From DASWTL01 sp036405495 (lineage in GTDB: Bacteria > Bacteroidota > Bacteroidia > Sphingobacteriales > Sphingobacteriaceae), in NCBI GenBank assembly GCA_036405495.1, contig DASWXL010000128.1, positions 1-15,911 of the forward strand: a DNA stretch of 15,911 nt. Reading direction: 5' to 3'. A program made the translations under genes and the position numbers. The notes under the pieces were generated by a model. It had not been told where the DNA came from and did no database searches. It saw only the letters and a list, made by a program, of their open reading frames with translations. Positions 1 to 8,519 of the stretch are shown piece after piece. Position 1 is the stretch's first letter. Each line of letters opens with the position of its first letter.

Positions 1-1677
1 AATGACAGCCAGAACCTCGGCCGAATTTGAGAAATAGACAACCGTATTACCTTGCTTTTGAAATGCTTCAGCGACACCAAACCATCTGCCATCCAAAGGA
101 ATATTGTGGTGCTGCATCAGCCTCCGGTTACCCGCATAAAAGATTTCACCATTGAACGTTCCTTTCACACCCTGACCGGTGAGGCTTTCAAAATGTACAG
201 CTTCTGTGGCCGAAATCCCCTGCTTTTTCAGATCGTTGACGACCGCTTCACCAAGCGGATGCTCAGAGGCCACTTCCAGTGCATACAACACGCTTTTGAA
301 GACCTCGTTCTCCGGCACCGCGGTATTCCAGACGGTATCCACGACTACCGGCTTTCCCTCGGTGATTGTTCCCGTCTTGTCGAGAATAACCGCATTAACC
401 CTGTGGCCGAGTTCCAGGCTTTCCGCATCTTTGATCAGAATATTGTTCTCGGCACCGGTACCGATCCCGACCATGATAGCAGTAGGTGTAGCCAGTCCAA
501 GCGCACACGGACAAGCAATGACGAGCACGGTTACCGACGTTAGCAGGGCATGAGTAAAAGCATCCTCACCTCCCAGCACCATCCAGGTCACGAACGTGGC
601 CAATGCGATACCCATCACCGCCGGGACGAAAATGCCGGCTATTTTATCAACCAGCTTCTGGACCGGAGCCTTGCTTCCCTGTGCCTCCTGAACCATTCTG
701 ATAATACCGGCCAGTAGCGTCTCACTACCCACTTTTTCAGCCGTAAACTGAAAAGAGCCCTTTTGATTGATCGTTCCGGAAAACACCTGATCTCCCGCTT
801 CCTTCTTTACCGGCATAGGCTCGCCGGTTATCATGCTTTCATCAACAAAGGAAAACCCCGAAGCTACTTTGCCGTCAACCGGAACCCGTCCTCCGGGGCG
901 AACCAGGATCAGGTCGCCCGCAGCGATCGCAACAACAGGGCGCTCCGTTTCCTTTCCGTTGACCATAACTATCGCATTTTTTTCCTGAAGCCCCATCAGT
1001 TTCCTGATCGCGGAAGACGTATTAGACTTCGCCCGCTCCTCAAGCAGCTTGCCGAGAGAGATCAGAGCAATGATCACGGACGCGGCCTCGAAATAAACGT
1101 GAGCATGAAGTCCGCGGCTATGCCAGAAGTCGGCGAACAGCATGTTGAACAAACTAAACACATAAGCGATGCCGGTACTAAGTGCTACCAGGGTGTCCAT
1201 ATTCGCTTTCCTGTAACGGGCCTGTCTGAAGGCCGTAAGGTAAAACCCTCTTCCAAACCAAAAAAGAACCGGGGTGGTTAAAACGGCCGATATCCAGTCT
1301 CCATAGGGCATATCCATAAAGAACATCCCGATGATAACGACGGGCAGAGAAAGGACCGAAGCCCATAATGTCTTATGCTTAAGGTCGGCGTAATGCTTTA
1401 GGCGAATTTCGTGTTGACGCTCCGAAGGATCATCATCGGTAATGATCATATCGTATCCGGCAGAACGTAATCCCTGCTGAAGCCTTTCCGGATCTGTCGC
1501 CAGCTCATCGTAAGCGGTCCAGGCGGTTTGGTTCGCAAAATTCACCCGGGCGTCTGAAACGCCCGCACTGGCCTTCAGGATTGACTCTACATTTACTGCG
1601 CAAGCCGCGCAGGACATTCCCGTAACAGGAAAAGACTTTTTAACCTGTCTATTTATAACTGGTAATTCGTTGTCCAT
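1..1677 (-). CDS. copA: Copper-translocating P1B-type ATPase (CopA-like), C-terminus cut by window edge
   Basis: This inner-membrane pump hydrolyses ATP to export Cu(I), or a similar soft metal, from the cytoplasm. The reading frame is open from ATG at 1677 to the left edge (559 codons). Visible parts in order are: one N-terminal HMA domain with GMSCAAC (C23, C26); several membrane helices from about residue 85; the actuator motif TGE (T284-E286); the transport-site motif CPC (C389-P390-C391), typical of Cu(I)/Ag(I) pumps; the phosphorylated aspartate in DKTGT (D433); and the SEHPLG nucleotide-binding motif. The GDGxND hinge and the last two helices, roughly 180 residues, must lie beyond the edge. 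The gene diverges from the HAD gene across 157 bp. Its promoter carries the 37-bp element also found before the proximal AraC gene and the TolC operon. Family assignment is near certain; copper rather than silver is inferred from CPC and family knowledge. Confidence 0.95.
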   Translation of the reverse strand, partial: MDNELPVINRQVKKSFPVTGMSCAACAVNVESILKASAGVSDARVNFANQTAWTAYDELATDPERLQQGLRSAGYDMIITDDDPSERQHEIRLKHYADLKHKTLWASVLSLPVVIIGMFFMDMPYGDWISAVLTTPVLFWFGRGFYLTAFRQARYRKANMDTLVALSTGIAYVFSLFNMLFADFWHSRGLHAHVYFEAASVIIALISLGKLLEERAKSNTSSAIRKLMGLQEKNAIVMVNGKETERPVVAIAAGDLILVRPGGRVPVDGKVASGFSFVDESMITGEPMPVKKEAGDQVFSGTINQKGSFQFTAEKVGSETLLAGIIRMVQEAQGSKAPVQKLVDKIAGIFVPAVMGIALATFVTWMVLGGEDAFTHALLTSVTVLVIACPCALGLATPTAIMVGIGTGAENNILIKDAESLELGHRVNAVILDKTGTITEGKPVVVDTVWNTAVPENEVFKSVLYALEVASEHPLGEAVVNDLKKQGISATEAVHFESLTGQGVKGTFNGEIFYAGNRRLMQHHNIPLDGRWFGVAEAFQKQGNTVVYFSNSAEVLAVI

Positions 1678-1720
1678 AATTCAATTCATACTGACATAGA
1701 ACACGCCAGTACCCTGAACC

Positions 1721-1784
1721 CAAAATTATCATCAGAGCCGCCGCTGACTTTACACAATTACGGATAAGAATTATAAAATTATTT
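1721..1784 (-). promoter_or_regulatory. copA promoter: shared 37-bp element plus -7 box
   Basis: Reading the minus strand, the 37-bp element runs 1784 to 1748. It is followed after 19 bp by TAATTTTG (1728-1721), a perfect match to the Bacteroidota -7 consensus TAnnTTTG. No TTG/TTTG stands at the usual -33 spacing; TAAA (1752-1749) is there instead, 20 bp from the box. The element matches the copy before the proximal AraC gene at 29 of 37 positions and the TolC copy at 26 of 37, without gaps. The predicted leader to the ATG at 1677 is about 40 nt. Role as an activator site is inferred from its position over the missing -33 element. Confidence 0.7.
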
Positions 1785-1834
1785 AACTGGCGCTTTCATA
1801 AATGACAATCGTCGGGTTTTAATACTTTCGTTGC

Positions 1835-2461
1835 ATGATCAGTTACCTCGTTTTCGACTTTGATGGAACCCTTGCCGATACTCAGCAGCTTTTCATCGAG
1901 ACATACAATACTATAGCCGGCAGAAGAAATTACCGTCTTATCGAACAAGGCTCACTTTCCCACCTCAAAAAGCTGTCGGTTGCCGAGCGGTGCCGGTATC
2001 TGGGCGTACCGTTTTACAGAGTGCCGTTCATGGGCATCGAATTCCTGAAAGAATACAGCAAGTCAACCACGTACATCCAGCCGATCGCCGGCATAAAGCA
2101 GATGCTTGGTGAATTGAAGTCAATGGGTTATGAGCTTGCCATTGTATCCTCAAACAACAAGCAGAACATCGGGCGTTTTCTGGCGGAGCAAAACATCGAT
2201 GAGATCTCCGTGATCCATTGTTCATCGAATATTCTCGGGAAAGCCAGCCTGCTGAAGCGATTTCTAAAGACCTTAGATCTCCGCGCCGATGAAGTAATTT
2301 ACATCGGCGACGAACAACGGGATATTCTGGCTTCAAGAGAGGCAGGCGTAAAGTCAATAGCGGTTACATGGGGCTACGATGAGGTCGGAACGCTTGCCGC
2401 ATTAAGCCCGGATCATATTGTACATACGCCCGGAGACATTGCGAAGATATTAAGCAGTTAA
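1835..2461 (+). CDS. HAD-superfamily hydrolase, phosphoglycolate phosphatase-like
   Basis: A 208-residue cytoplasmic HAD hydrolase, of the usual length for Gph/PGMB-type phosphatases. Motif I is FDFDGT (nucleophile D8, acid/base D10). Motif II is the serine in VSSN (S105). Motif III is a lysine near K136, and motif IV is GDExxD (D159, D163), which binds Mg2+. Residues 15-85 form the small helical cap. The substrate cannot be read from the sequence; small sugar or glycolate phosphates are typical. The ATG at 1835 starts exactly where family members start. A -7-like TACTTTCG (1823-1830, one mismatch to TAnnTTTG) lies only 4 nt before it, so the transcript may be almost leaderless. It diverges from copA, and the shared element in that gap might affect both. 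No functional link to metal is visible. Confidence 0.9.
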   Translation: MISYLVFDFDGTLADTQQLFIETYNTIAGRRNYRLIEQGSLSHLKKLSVAERCRYLGVPFYRVPFMGIEFLKEYSKSTTYIQPIAGIKQMLGELKSMGYELAIVSSNNKQNIGRFLAEQNIDEISVIHCSSNILGKASLLKRFLKTLDLRADEVIYIGDEQRDILASREAGVKSIAVTWGYDEVGTLAALSPDHIVHTPGDIAKILSS

Positions 2462-2533
2462 GCGTCAGATAAGATGACAGAACAGCCTGACCGGCTGGTC
2501 CGCTCGCGGTAACTATTAAAGCGTATAAAACAA

Positions 2534-2557
2534 GGAAGGGGAGCTGAACTCCCCTCC
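2534..2557. terminator. Candidate bidirectional terminator between convergent HAD and RND genes
   Basis: GGGGAG (2538-2543) pairs with CTCCCC (2549-2554) around a 5-nt loop, with GG/CC (2534-2535, 2556-2557) extending the stem past a small internal loop. It lies 72 bp after the HAD stop and 147 bp after the RND stop, in the 242-bp gap between these convergent genes. There is no clear U-run on either side, so activity is uncertain. The rest of the gap (2462-2703) holds only a weak CAGCC/GGCTG hairpin (2483-2497) and an AT-rich CCAAAAT/ATTTTGG inverted repeat (2657-2679). Confidence 0.45.
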
Positions 2558-2703
2558 GATGACGAATCACCTAAACTAAACCACTAAATCGTTATTTCCT
2601 CGTCTAAGCAAGGACAAAAGTAACTTTCATATACGTTGTACCGCTTACACTATCCCCCAAAATACTTATATAATTTTGGAGAAACCGCCTCCCCGGCAAA
2701 GCA

Positions 2704-5700
2704 TTAGTCATATTCATATTCATTTACCGTTTTCGGTTTAAAGGCCTGGTCCAAAAGCTCTTCGATCGATCTTTCTTCAGTTGATTTTGTAAACCTTTCG
2801 ATGAGGCGGTCGAATATCTGGTACATCACCGGAACGATCACCAGCGTCAGGAACAGCGAACTGATAAGGCCTCCGATAATTACCCATGCCAGTCCGTTCT
2901 TCCATTCTGCACCCGCTCCGGAGGCCACTGCAATGGGCAGCATACCGATCACCATCGCAATAGTCGTCATCAGGATCGGACGCAACCTCGCCTGATTGGC
3001 CAGTATCAGTGCGTCATAGGTCGACTTACCCTCTGCTTTCATCTGATTGGCAAAATCGACGATAATGATCGCATTCTTCGCTACCAGGCCGATCAGCATA
3101 ATAAGGCCAAGGATGGTAAAGAGGTTCAGCGAGTTATTGGTAAGCGCCAGGGCAAGTAAGGCTCCAATAATGGCCAGCGGTATTGAAAACATGACCACCA
3201 ACGGATAAACGAAGCTGTCATACAGCGCCACCATGATCAGGTATACCAGGATAACTGACGCCAGCAGGGCGATACCCAGCGTGCCAAATCCCTCTTTCTG
3301 ATTCTCCATATCGCCACCCCAGACATAGCTAACACCAGCCGGCCTGGGCATCTCTGACAGCGCCTGAGTGAACTCATCCGCGATCGTTCCGGTCGGCCGG
3401 CCGATCGTCTGGGCCTGCACAGACACGGCCGTGCTTTTGTCTCTTCGTTGCAGCTGACTCGGGCCTGATGCTTCAACCACATCTGCAAACTGAGAAAGAC
3501 TGATCATCTTACCCTCCCGGTTAACAAATTGCAGATTTCTCACGTCTTCCATGCTTTCCCTGTTGAAGCTGGAATAGCGCAGATTGATGTCATATTCATA
3601 TTCACCCGCCCGGAATTTACTCTCTGTATTACCATTAAAGGCCGTTTGCATGGTCATACCTACCGTAGCGAGGTCAAGCCGCAACGCCGCCATTTTATCA
3701 CGATCGACATTTACACGGACCTCTGGATTTCCTCCCTCAACGGATAACTTTACCTCGGCAGCTCCTTCAATATTTTCGAGTACACCCTTTGCCTTTTCGG
3801 AGAAGTGCATTACACTGTCCAGGTCCGATCCTATTATCACCAGGTCGATCGGCGCTTTTTCAGCCGTACCCAGAATATTCACCGGAACCGTCTTCACCTT
3901 CGCTCCCACCAGGGCATTTGCCAGTTCACGACGCACTTTCGCAGCGTAAACAGTCGATTCATCTTCTCTTTCCGTCCTTTCTACCAGCTTAACGTTGATC
4001 TCCGATTTGTACGGAGTCGCCTGCGAGGCGCCCATTCCGTCGCTGGACTGGCCCACGGTGGTGATAAGCGACCGTACTTCACTTTTTCCCGACAACAGCT
4101 CTTCCGCTTTACGGGTCATCGCATTGGTTTCTTCAATAGACGCATCCTTTGGCAGCTCGATCTGTACAAGAAACTCGCCGCGGTCACTTTTCGGAAAGGA
4201 TTCCGAACCGATATAACCCGCCCCAAGCAATGCGAATGATGCCATGAGCATTACAAAAGTAATTCCCAGGGTCATCATTTTATGAGCGAGTGCCCATTTC
4301 AACAGGTTCGATATCCATTCGGTAAAACGGTTAAGCTGGCTTTCAAACCAGAGTATGAACCGGCCAAATGCATTTTTACCGGTGATATGTTCCAGCTTCC
4401 CGAATCTTGATGACAACAGGGGCACGATCGTGAATGACGACAAGAGAGAAAGTGTCGTCGAGATCATAACAACCACGCAGAACTGCCTCAGGATATCCGG
4501 AAAAAAGCCCGTACTCAGTGCAATCGGGAAAAACACAACCACGATCACCAGCGTAATGGCCGTTACGGTAAAGCCGATCTCTTTAGTGGCATCAAACGCA
4601 GCCTTCACCCGGTTTTTACCCATTTCCATATGGCGATAGATATTTTCAAGCACCACAATGGCATCGTCAACAAGGATCCCTACTACCAGCGACAGTCCAA
4701 GCAATGACATCAGGTTCAATGAGTAGTCCATCATCTTCATTCCGATAAATGTGGCGATCAGTGAAGCCGGAATAGTTATCATGACGATCACCGCATTTCG
4801 CAGACTATGAAGGAAAAACAGCATAACGAACGCTACCAGCACGATCGCCAGAAGCAGATCATGAATAACCGCGTCGGCAGACATGAGTGTAAATACCGAG
4901 CTGTCATTCGCTATATCGATCTTCAGGTCAACATTGGCGTATTCACCCTCAAGCGTACTGATCACTTCTTTAACACCTTCGCTGAGTTTCACCGCATTGG
5001 CATCCGACTGCTTGATGATCTGCAGGGCGATCGCATTCTTCATATCTACCCTGGCGATCTTCTCCACATCCTTTTGTGCATCCTGTACGTCGGCAATATC
5101 GGCCAGTCGTATCTGGCCCCCGGCAGGTGTATCGCCGATGACCAGGTTTCTCAGTTCATCCACTGAGCGATATTTTCCGGCCAGACGGATCAGGATATCC
5201 TGCTTTCTCGTTTTGATATTTCCGGTCGGAAAATCCAGATTCGACATCCTGATGGCCTGTTCAACCTGCATTAAAGACAGACGATAGGCCTGAAGCTTAT
5301 CGGCATCAACGGCAACCTGGATCTCACGTTCCTCCCCTCCTATCAGGTTAACCTGTGCAACACCCTGTACGCGCGACACCGTTGTGGCAACCCGCTTATC
5401 GATCAGATCATAAAAATCAGATTCGTTCATCTTTGCAGAGGCCGACATGGTGATGACCGGAAGATCATCTACCGAAAATTTGTTAACGGCCGGATCCTGT
5501 ACGTCGTCAGGAAGGTTTCCAAGTACCGCATTCACTTTCCGCTGCGCATCATTCATCGCAAGGTCCACATCCGTACCGTTATTCAGTGTGATGGTAACCA
5601 CCGACAGGCTTTCAAACGACTGTGCTTCGATCTTTTTAATATTTTCCATAGAGGAAACCGCATCCTCGATCTCCTTGGTGACCGTATTTTCTATTTCAGC

Positions 5701-5868
5701 GGGCGAAGCTCCGGGATAGATGGTACTTACGGAAACCACATTAGGGGCAAACTTCGGCAGAAGCTCATAGTTCAGTGAGAGATAACTCAGCAAGCCCATA
5801 AGCGACAGTACCGTAAATATGACGATGACCAGCGTAGGCCTCTTTATTGATATTTCAGTTATTTTCAT
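2704..5868 (-). CDS. RND efflux pump inner-membrane permease, HAE-1 (AcrB/MdtB-like) type
   Basis: A 1054-residue proton-driven RND permease, of normal family length, that exports substrates from periplasm or inner membrane through a partner adaptor and channel. The first helix is at about residues 10-30, a large periplasmic porter loop at 31-330, helices 2-6 at about 335-490, a second porter loop at about 560-865, and the last helices to about 1030. The proton relay is visible as the paired aspartates in GILVDDAIVVLEN (D401, D402) and the lysine in GLVAKNA (K931), equivalents of AcrB D407, D408 and K940. This is the HAE-1 pattern; CusA/CzcA-type metal pumps have a different helix-4 signature, so the family alone does not indicate metal export. 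It is the last gene of the TolC-adaptor-RND operon, 88 bp after the adaptor. ATG at 5868 begins the typical N-terminus. Family is certain; substrate is unknown. Confidence 0.96.
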   Translation of the reverse strand: MKITEISIKRPTLVIVIFTVLSLMGLLSYLSLNYELLPKFAPNVVSVSTIYPGASPAEIENTVTKEIEDAVSSMENIKKIEAQSFESLSVVTITLNNGTDVDLAMNDAQRKVNAVLGNLPDDVQDPAVNKFSVDDLPVITMSASAKMNESDFYDLIDKRVATTVSRVQGVAQVNLIGGEEREIQVAVDADKLQAYRLSLMQVEQAIRMSNLDFPTGNIKTRKQDILIRLAGKYRSVDELRNLVIGDTPAGGQIRLADIADVQDAQKDVEKIARVDMKNAIALQIIKQSDANAVKLSEGVKEVISTLEGEYANVDLKIDIANDSSVFTLMSADAVIHDLLLAIVLVAFVMLFFLHSLRNAVIVMITIPASLIATFIGMKMMDYSLNLMSLLGLSLVVGILVDDAIVVLENIYRHMEMGKNRVKAAFDATKEIGFTVTAITLVIVVVFFPIALSTGFFPDILRQFCVVVMISTTLSLLSSFTIVPLLSSRFGKLEHITGKNAFGRFILWFESQLNRFTEWISNLLKWALAHKMMTLGITFVMLMASFALLGAGYIGSESFPKSDRGEFLVQIELPKDASIEETNAMTRKAEELLSGKSEVRSLITTVGQSSDGMGASQATPYKSEINVKLVERTEREDESTVYAAKVRRELANALVGAKVKTVPVNILGTAEKAPIDLVIIGSDLDSVMHFSEKAKGVLENIEGAAEVKLSVEGGNPEVRVNVDRDKMAALRLDLATVGMTMQTAFNGNTESKFRAGEYEYDINLRYSSFNRESMEDVRNLQFVNREGKMISLSQFADVVEASGPSQLQRRDKSTAVSVQAQTIGRPTGTIADEFTQALSEMPRPAGVSYVWGGDMENQKEGFGTLGIALLASVILVYLIMVALYDSFVYPLVVMFSIPLAIIGALLALALTNNSLNLFTILGLIMLIGLVAKNAIIIVDFANQMKAEGKSTYDALILANQARLRPILMTTIAMVIGMLPIAVASGAGAEWKNGLAWVIIGGLISSLFLTLVIVPVMYQIFDRLIERFTKSTEERSIEELLDQAFKPKTVNEYEYD

Positions 5869-5879
5869 TCTTTTACTTT

Positions 5880-5928
5880 TTAGCGATCAGGTATCAGCTT
5901 TCAGCGATCAAGTATGAGCTATATGCTT
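5880..5928. repeat. Degenerate tandem heptamer repeat (about seven units of TCAGCGA type)
   Basis: The gap between adaptor and RND genes contains consecutive 7-nt units: TTAGCGA, TCAGGTA, TCAGCTT, TCAGCGA, TCAAGTA, TGAGCTA, TATGCTT. At a larger scale it is two 18-nt copies (5882-5899 and 5903-5920) that match at 16 of 18 positions with a 21-nt period. The array fills about half of an otherwise unexplained 88-bp gap within an operon. Confidence 0.75.
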
Positions 5929-5956
5929 ACCGTTCCAATCTTTTTTTACTTTAATC

Positions 5957-7021
5957 CTATTTAACAAGCGCTACTTTGGTTCCGTCAGCAAGATTGATCT
6001 GGCCGCTGGTGATCACCGTTTCACCTTCCTTAAGTCCTTCCAGTATTTCCACCCGATCACCGATCACCCTGCCGGCAATAACCCTGCGCTCCCTGGCGAT
6101 GCTGCCATCCTCCAGTACAAATACTTTGTTCGTGCTCACACTACCCGCAAATGCAGTTCTGGGAATTGTTATGGAAGGTGCCTGTTTCGCGAATTCGAAG
6201 ATCGCCGTACCATACATCCCGGCTCTCAGTTTATGGCCGGTGTTACCGCTGATCTCGATCTCAACCGGGAAGTTCAAAGAATTATCCGCCTGAGGTGCGA
6301 TGAAACTAATGCGGCCCCTGAAGTTTTTGTCAGGAAACACGTTCGACTTTACACGGATGGTATCTCCGACATTCAGGTTCGCCACCTGCTTTTCGTTCAC
6401 CGTTACCGCCAGCTTCAACTTCGATACGTCAACGATCTCAAATAACTGGTTGCCCGGCGACACATAAGCACCCTGCTCGACAAATCGCTTATTTACAATA
6501 CCATTGAAAGGTGCTCTAACATTTGCATTACCGATACGCACTTTAGCCTGCTTCAGTCGCGCCAGCGCGTTACGGGTATTCAGCCGTGCCTGATCGAGCT
6601 GCTGCTGCGTCACACCACCCGTTTTGAACGAGCTTTCGTACCGTTCCTCGTCGCGTTTAGCATTGTTCCAGGCATCCTCAGCAGTTTGAAGATCTACCGA
6701 AAGAAGGTCGGTTTCGATGATTGCTATTAGCTCGCCTTTAGAAACCCGTGTTCCTTCATCGGCAAGGATCCTGGTGATACGTCCTGAGTTCTCCGCGTTG
6801 AATGTGATACGCTGTGAGGCCACAAAGTTTCCGTTGGCTGTGAAGTCCAGATCAACCGTGCTTTTGCTGATAGGCGCAACACGAACGGTCACATCGCCTG
6901 CAGTCCCCGCAGCCACGATCGCCGTCTTTGCTGTATTACTTTTTTTGTTGCCGGTCAGAACCCAACCGATCAGTGAAAGTGCTGCAATGATGGATACAGC
7001 AGTTATTATTCCCTTTTTCAT
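5957..7021 (-). CDS. RND periplasmic adaptor subunit (membrane fusion protein, HlyD/AcrA family)
   Basis: A 354-residue adaptor that bridges the inner-membrane RND pump and the outer-membrane channel. An N-terminal hydrophobic segment (about residues 5-23) acts as anchor or signal; there is no lipobox cysteine, unlike AcrA. The first lipoyl half is at about 65-105, a short alpha-helical hairpin rich in charged and Gln residues at about 107-165, and the second lipoyl half at 168-195 (VRAPFNGIVNKRF...GAYVSPG). Beta-barrel and membrane-proximal domains follow to the C-terminus. No Met/His-rich metal-binding region of the CusB kind is visible. Its ATG (7021) lies 2 nt after the TolC-like stop, implying co-transcription and translational coupling; the RND permease follows after 88 bp. 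Confidence 0.94.
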   Translation of the reverse strand: MKKGIITAVSIIAALSLIGWVLTGNKKSNTAKTAIVAAGTAGDVTVRVAPISKSTVDLDFTANGNFVASQRITFNAENSGRITRILADEGTRVSKGELIAIIETDLLSVDLQTAEDAWNNAKRDEERYESSFKTGGVTQQQLDQARLNTRNALARLKQAKVRIGNANVRAPFNGIVNKRFVEQGAYVSPGNQLFEIVDVSKLKLAVTVNEKQVANLNVGDTIRVKSNVFPDKNFRGRISFIAPQADNSLNFPVEIEISGNTGHKLRAGMYGTAIFEFAKQAPSITIPRTAFAGSVSTNKVFVLEDGSIARERRVIAGRVIGDRVEILEGLKEGETVITSGQINLADGTKVALVK

Positions 7022-7023
7022 AA

Positions 7024-8418
7024 TTAATTCAATAATGATTTGATGTTTCCGTTAGCTTTAATGATCTGGATCTCGGCCAGCTTATAGTTCAATAATGCCT
7101 GTGAATAACTGTTCTGTGCGGCCGTGCGTGCGGTCTCCGCATCCAGCAGGTCAGTTAACGTTGCCAGGCCGTTCTGATAGTTATTCCGGGTACTCGTATA
7201 TACCTCTTCAGCAAGCTGCACGTTCTCAGCCTGAAGCTTAATGGTATTCATACTGTTTCTGATCTGAATCTTTGCATTCTCGTTTGCGAGGTTCAATGAT
7301 TGTTTCGCATTCCGCTGATCTTCCCTGATCTGCAGCAGATCAACATCGGCCTGCCTGATCTTAGCTTTGGTGGCACCACCGCTGAAAACCGGAATGCGCA
7401 GCGACAACCCAACCGATGACATATCGTACCAGAACGCATCCCCCTTCTTGCGGAACAGGTCGAATTTGTTACTCATACCGTTGTAAGAGTAGCTGCCGCT
7501 AAGTGAAAGACTTGGATAGTATTCAGCTTCATAGGCTTTCTTTCGCAACTGCAACAGATCTTCCTGCTTCTTCAGCAGCCGGTATTCTGTTTTCGCTTCG
7601 TAATTGACCGTATCGGCAAACTCTGCCTTCAGCTCTGCGGCAACAAGGCTATCTTCGGGCAGCACTATCGGCGTGGAAACCGGCATCCCGATATAAAATT
7701 TCAAAGCGTTCTCCTGCATAATTACCGCATTCACCAGTTGTTCGCGCTGCGTTCTCAGGTTGGTCAGGTTTACCCGTACCCGATCCAGGTCGATCCGCTT
7801 GGCCAATCCGCTCCTGAACTGATCGGTCACCGTTTTTTCAACCTGCTGCACACTTCTGATATTGGCGTCAATAACCCCCAGCTGCTGACGGTTGACCAGC
7901 ACCTGATAATAGGCGGTTGCCGTTTGTTCCAGTGCATTTTCTTCAGTGAGGGAGGCACTGGTCCTGTAAAATTCTTCACTTGCCTTTGAAGCCTTCAAAC
8001 CGGCAAACACCTGTTTATTAAATAGCTGCTGATTAACAGAAATACCTGCATTGGCGTTGTAGGTGGTTCCGCTTTCAATGGCCACCACCTCACCCGGACG
8101 GCCGAAGGCATCGCCCGGCAGAACAAACTGTGGCTTGATCAGCTGATCGGTGATGCCGGCTGTTCCGCTGATCTGCGGCAACGCCTGCGCCCGAACCTCA
8201 TCTGTCTTATACTTACCGCCCAAAATATCCATGTGCGCCTTTCTGACGCCTGAATTGCTTTCGAGCGTGTGCCGGAGGGCATCGGCAAGAGTAAGCCGAA
8301 TGGATTGTGCAGCGGACTGAGCAGGCATGATCGTTCCGACCAGCAGCGCAAGAGCGGCTGCGTACAACGCAAACGGCTGTTTGCGTTCGAAACGTGGATT
8401 TACATCATGATATATCAT
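7024..8418 (-). CDS. TolC-like outer-membrane efflux channel (OEP family)
   Basis: First gene of the efflux operon: an outer-membrane factor of 464 residues from the ATG at 8418, normal for TolC/OprM relatives. A basic start and hydrophobic stretch ending in AQSAAQ form a signal peptide cleaved near residue 39. Two outer-membrane efflux protein repeats follow, with long helical heptad stretches and the typical ending in which a helix rich in Ala/Asn/Leu (DAETARTAAQNSYSQALLNY) precedes the C-terminus. An in-frame TTG at 8424 is possible, but the ATG two codons later is preferred. There is no lipobox. The promoter just upstream combines a perfect -7 box with the shared 37-bp element, so this gene and its two partners are probably controlled by the AraC-HMA regulators encoded immediately before it. 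Confidence 0.93.
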   Translation of the reverse strand: MIYHDVNPRFERKQPFALYAAALALLVGTIMPAQSAAQSIRLTLADALRHTLESNSGVRKAHMDILGGKYKTDEVRAQALPQISGTAGITDQLIKPQFVLPGDAFGRPGEVVAIESGTTYNANAGISVNQQLFNKQVFAGLKASKASEEFYRTSASLTEENALEQTATAYYQVLVNRQQLGVIDANIRSVQQVEKTVTDQFRSGLAKRIDLDRVRVNLTNLRTQREQLVNAVIMQENALKFYIGMPVSTPIVLPEDSLVAAELKAEFADTVNYEAKTEYRLLKKQEDLLQLRKKAYEAEYYPSLSLSGSYSYNGMSNKFDLFRKKGDAFWYDMSSVGLSLRIPVFSGGATKAKIRQADVDLLQIREDQRNAKQSLNLANENAKIQIRNSMNTIKLQAENVQLAEEVYTSTRNNYQNGLATLTDLLDAETARTAAQNSYSQALLNYKLAEIQIIKANGNIKSLLN

Positions 8419-8454
8419 AAACAATTTATCTGTTTGTTAAAAAAATTTACGAAG

Positions 8455-8519
8455 CAAAACTATCGGATATGCAAAGGGGGGCTTTTATACAATTGCCGAT
8501 GAATTGTATAAGATTATTG
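8455..8519 (-). promoter_or_regulatory. TolC-operon promoter: shared 37-bp element plus -7 box
   Basis: Reading the minus strand, the element runs 8519 to 8483 and overlaps the last codons of the upstream AraC gene. After 20 bp comes TAGTTTTG (8462-8455), a perfect TAnnTTTG -7 box. TAAA (8487-8484) occupies the -33 position, with no TTG there. Transcription should start near 8449, leaving a leader of about 30 nt. The copy matches each of the other two at 26 of 37 positions. Sequence and spacing are seen directly; the operator role is inferred. Confidence 0.72.
8485..8511. repeat. Perfect 10-bp inverted repeat inside the TolC-operon element
   Basis: TTATACAATT (8485-8494) and AATTGTATAA (8502-8511) are exact reverse complements separated by 7 nt. 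The centre lies about 49 bp before the predicted transcription start, where an activator overlapping the -33 region would sit. It could also fold as a weak AT-rich hairpin after the AraC stop codon, but it lacks the GC stem of a terminator. The copA copy keeps part of this symmetry and the AraC copy almost none. Confidence 0.8.

Noticed and set aside
1678..1834. Classical CueR, CsoR or CopY operators in the copA promoter
   Set aside because: No CueR-type ACCTTGC palindrome or CopY-type TACANNTGTA box is present; the only clear repeated signal is the 37-bp element.
2657..2679. CCAAAAT/ATTTTGG inverted repeat with TAATTTTG (2671-2678) as a plus-strand promoter
   Set aside because: It would point into the end of the convergent RND gene with no plus-strand gene after it, and it does not match the 37-bp element; the AT-rich base composition explains it.
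3584..4239. Long plus-strand open frames opposite the RND gene
   Set aside because: They lie antisense to a clearly conserved 1054-residue permease, have low-complexity Ser/Arg-rich translations and no recognisable motif; they are shadows.
8419..8424. TTG at 8424 as start of the TolC-like gene
   Set aside because: An ATG two codons downstream gives the same signal peptide and is the far more common start codon; neither has a Shine-Dalgarno sequence.
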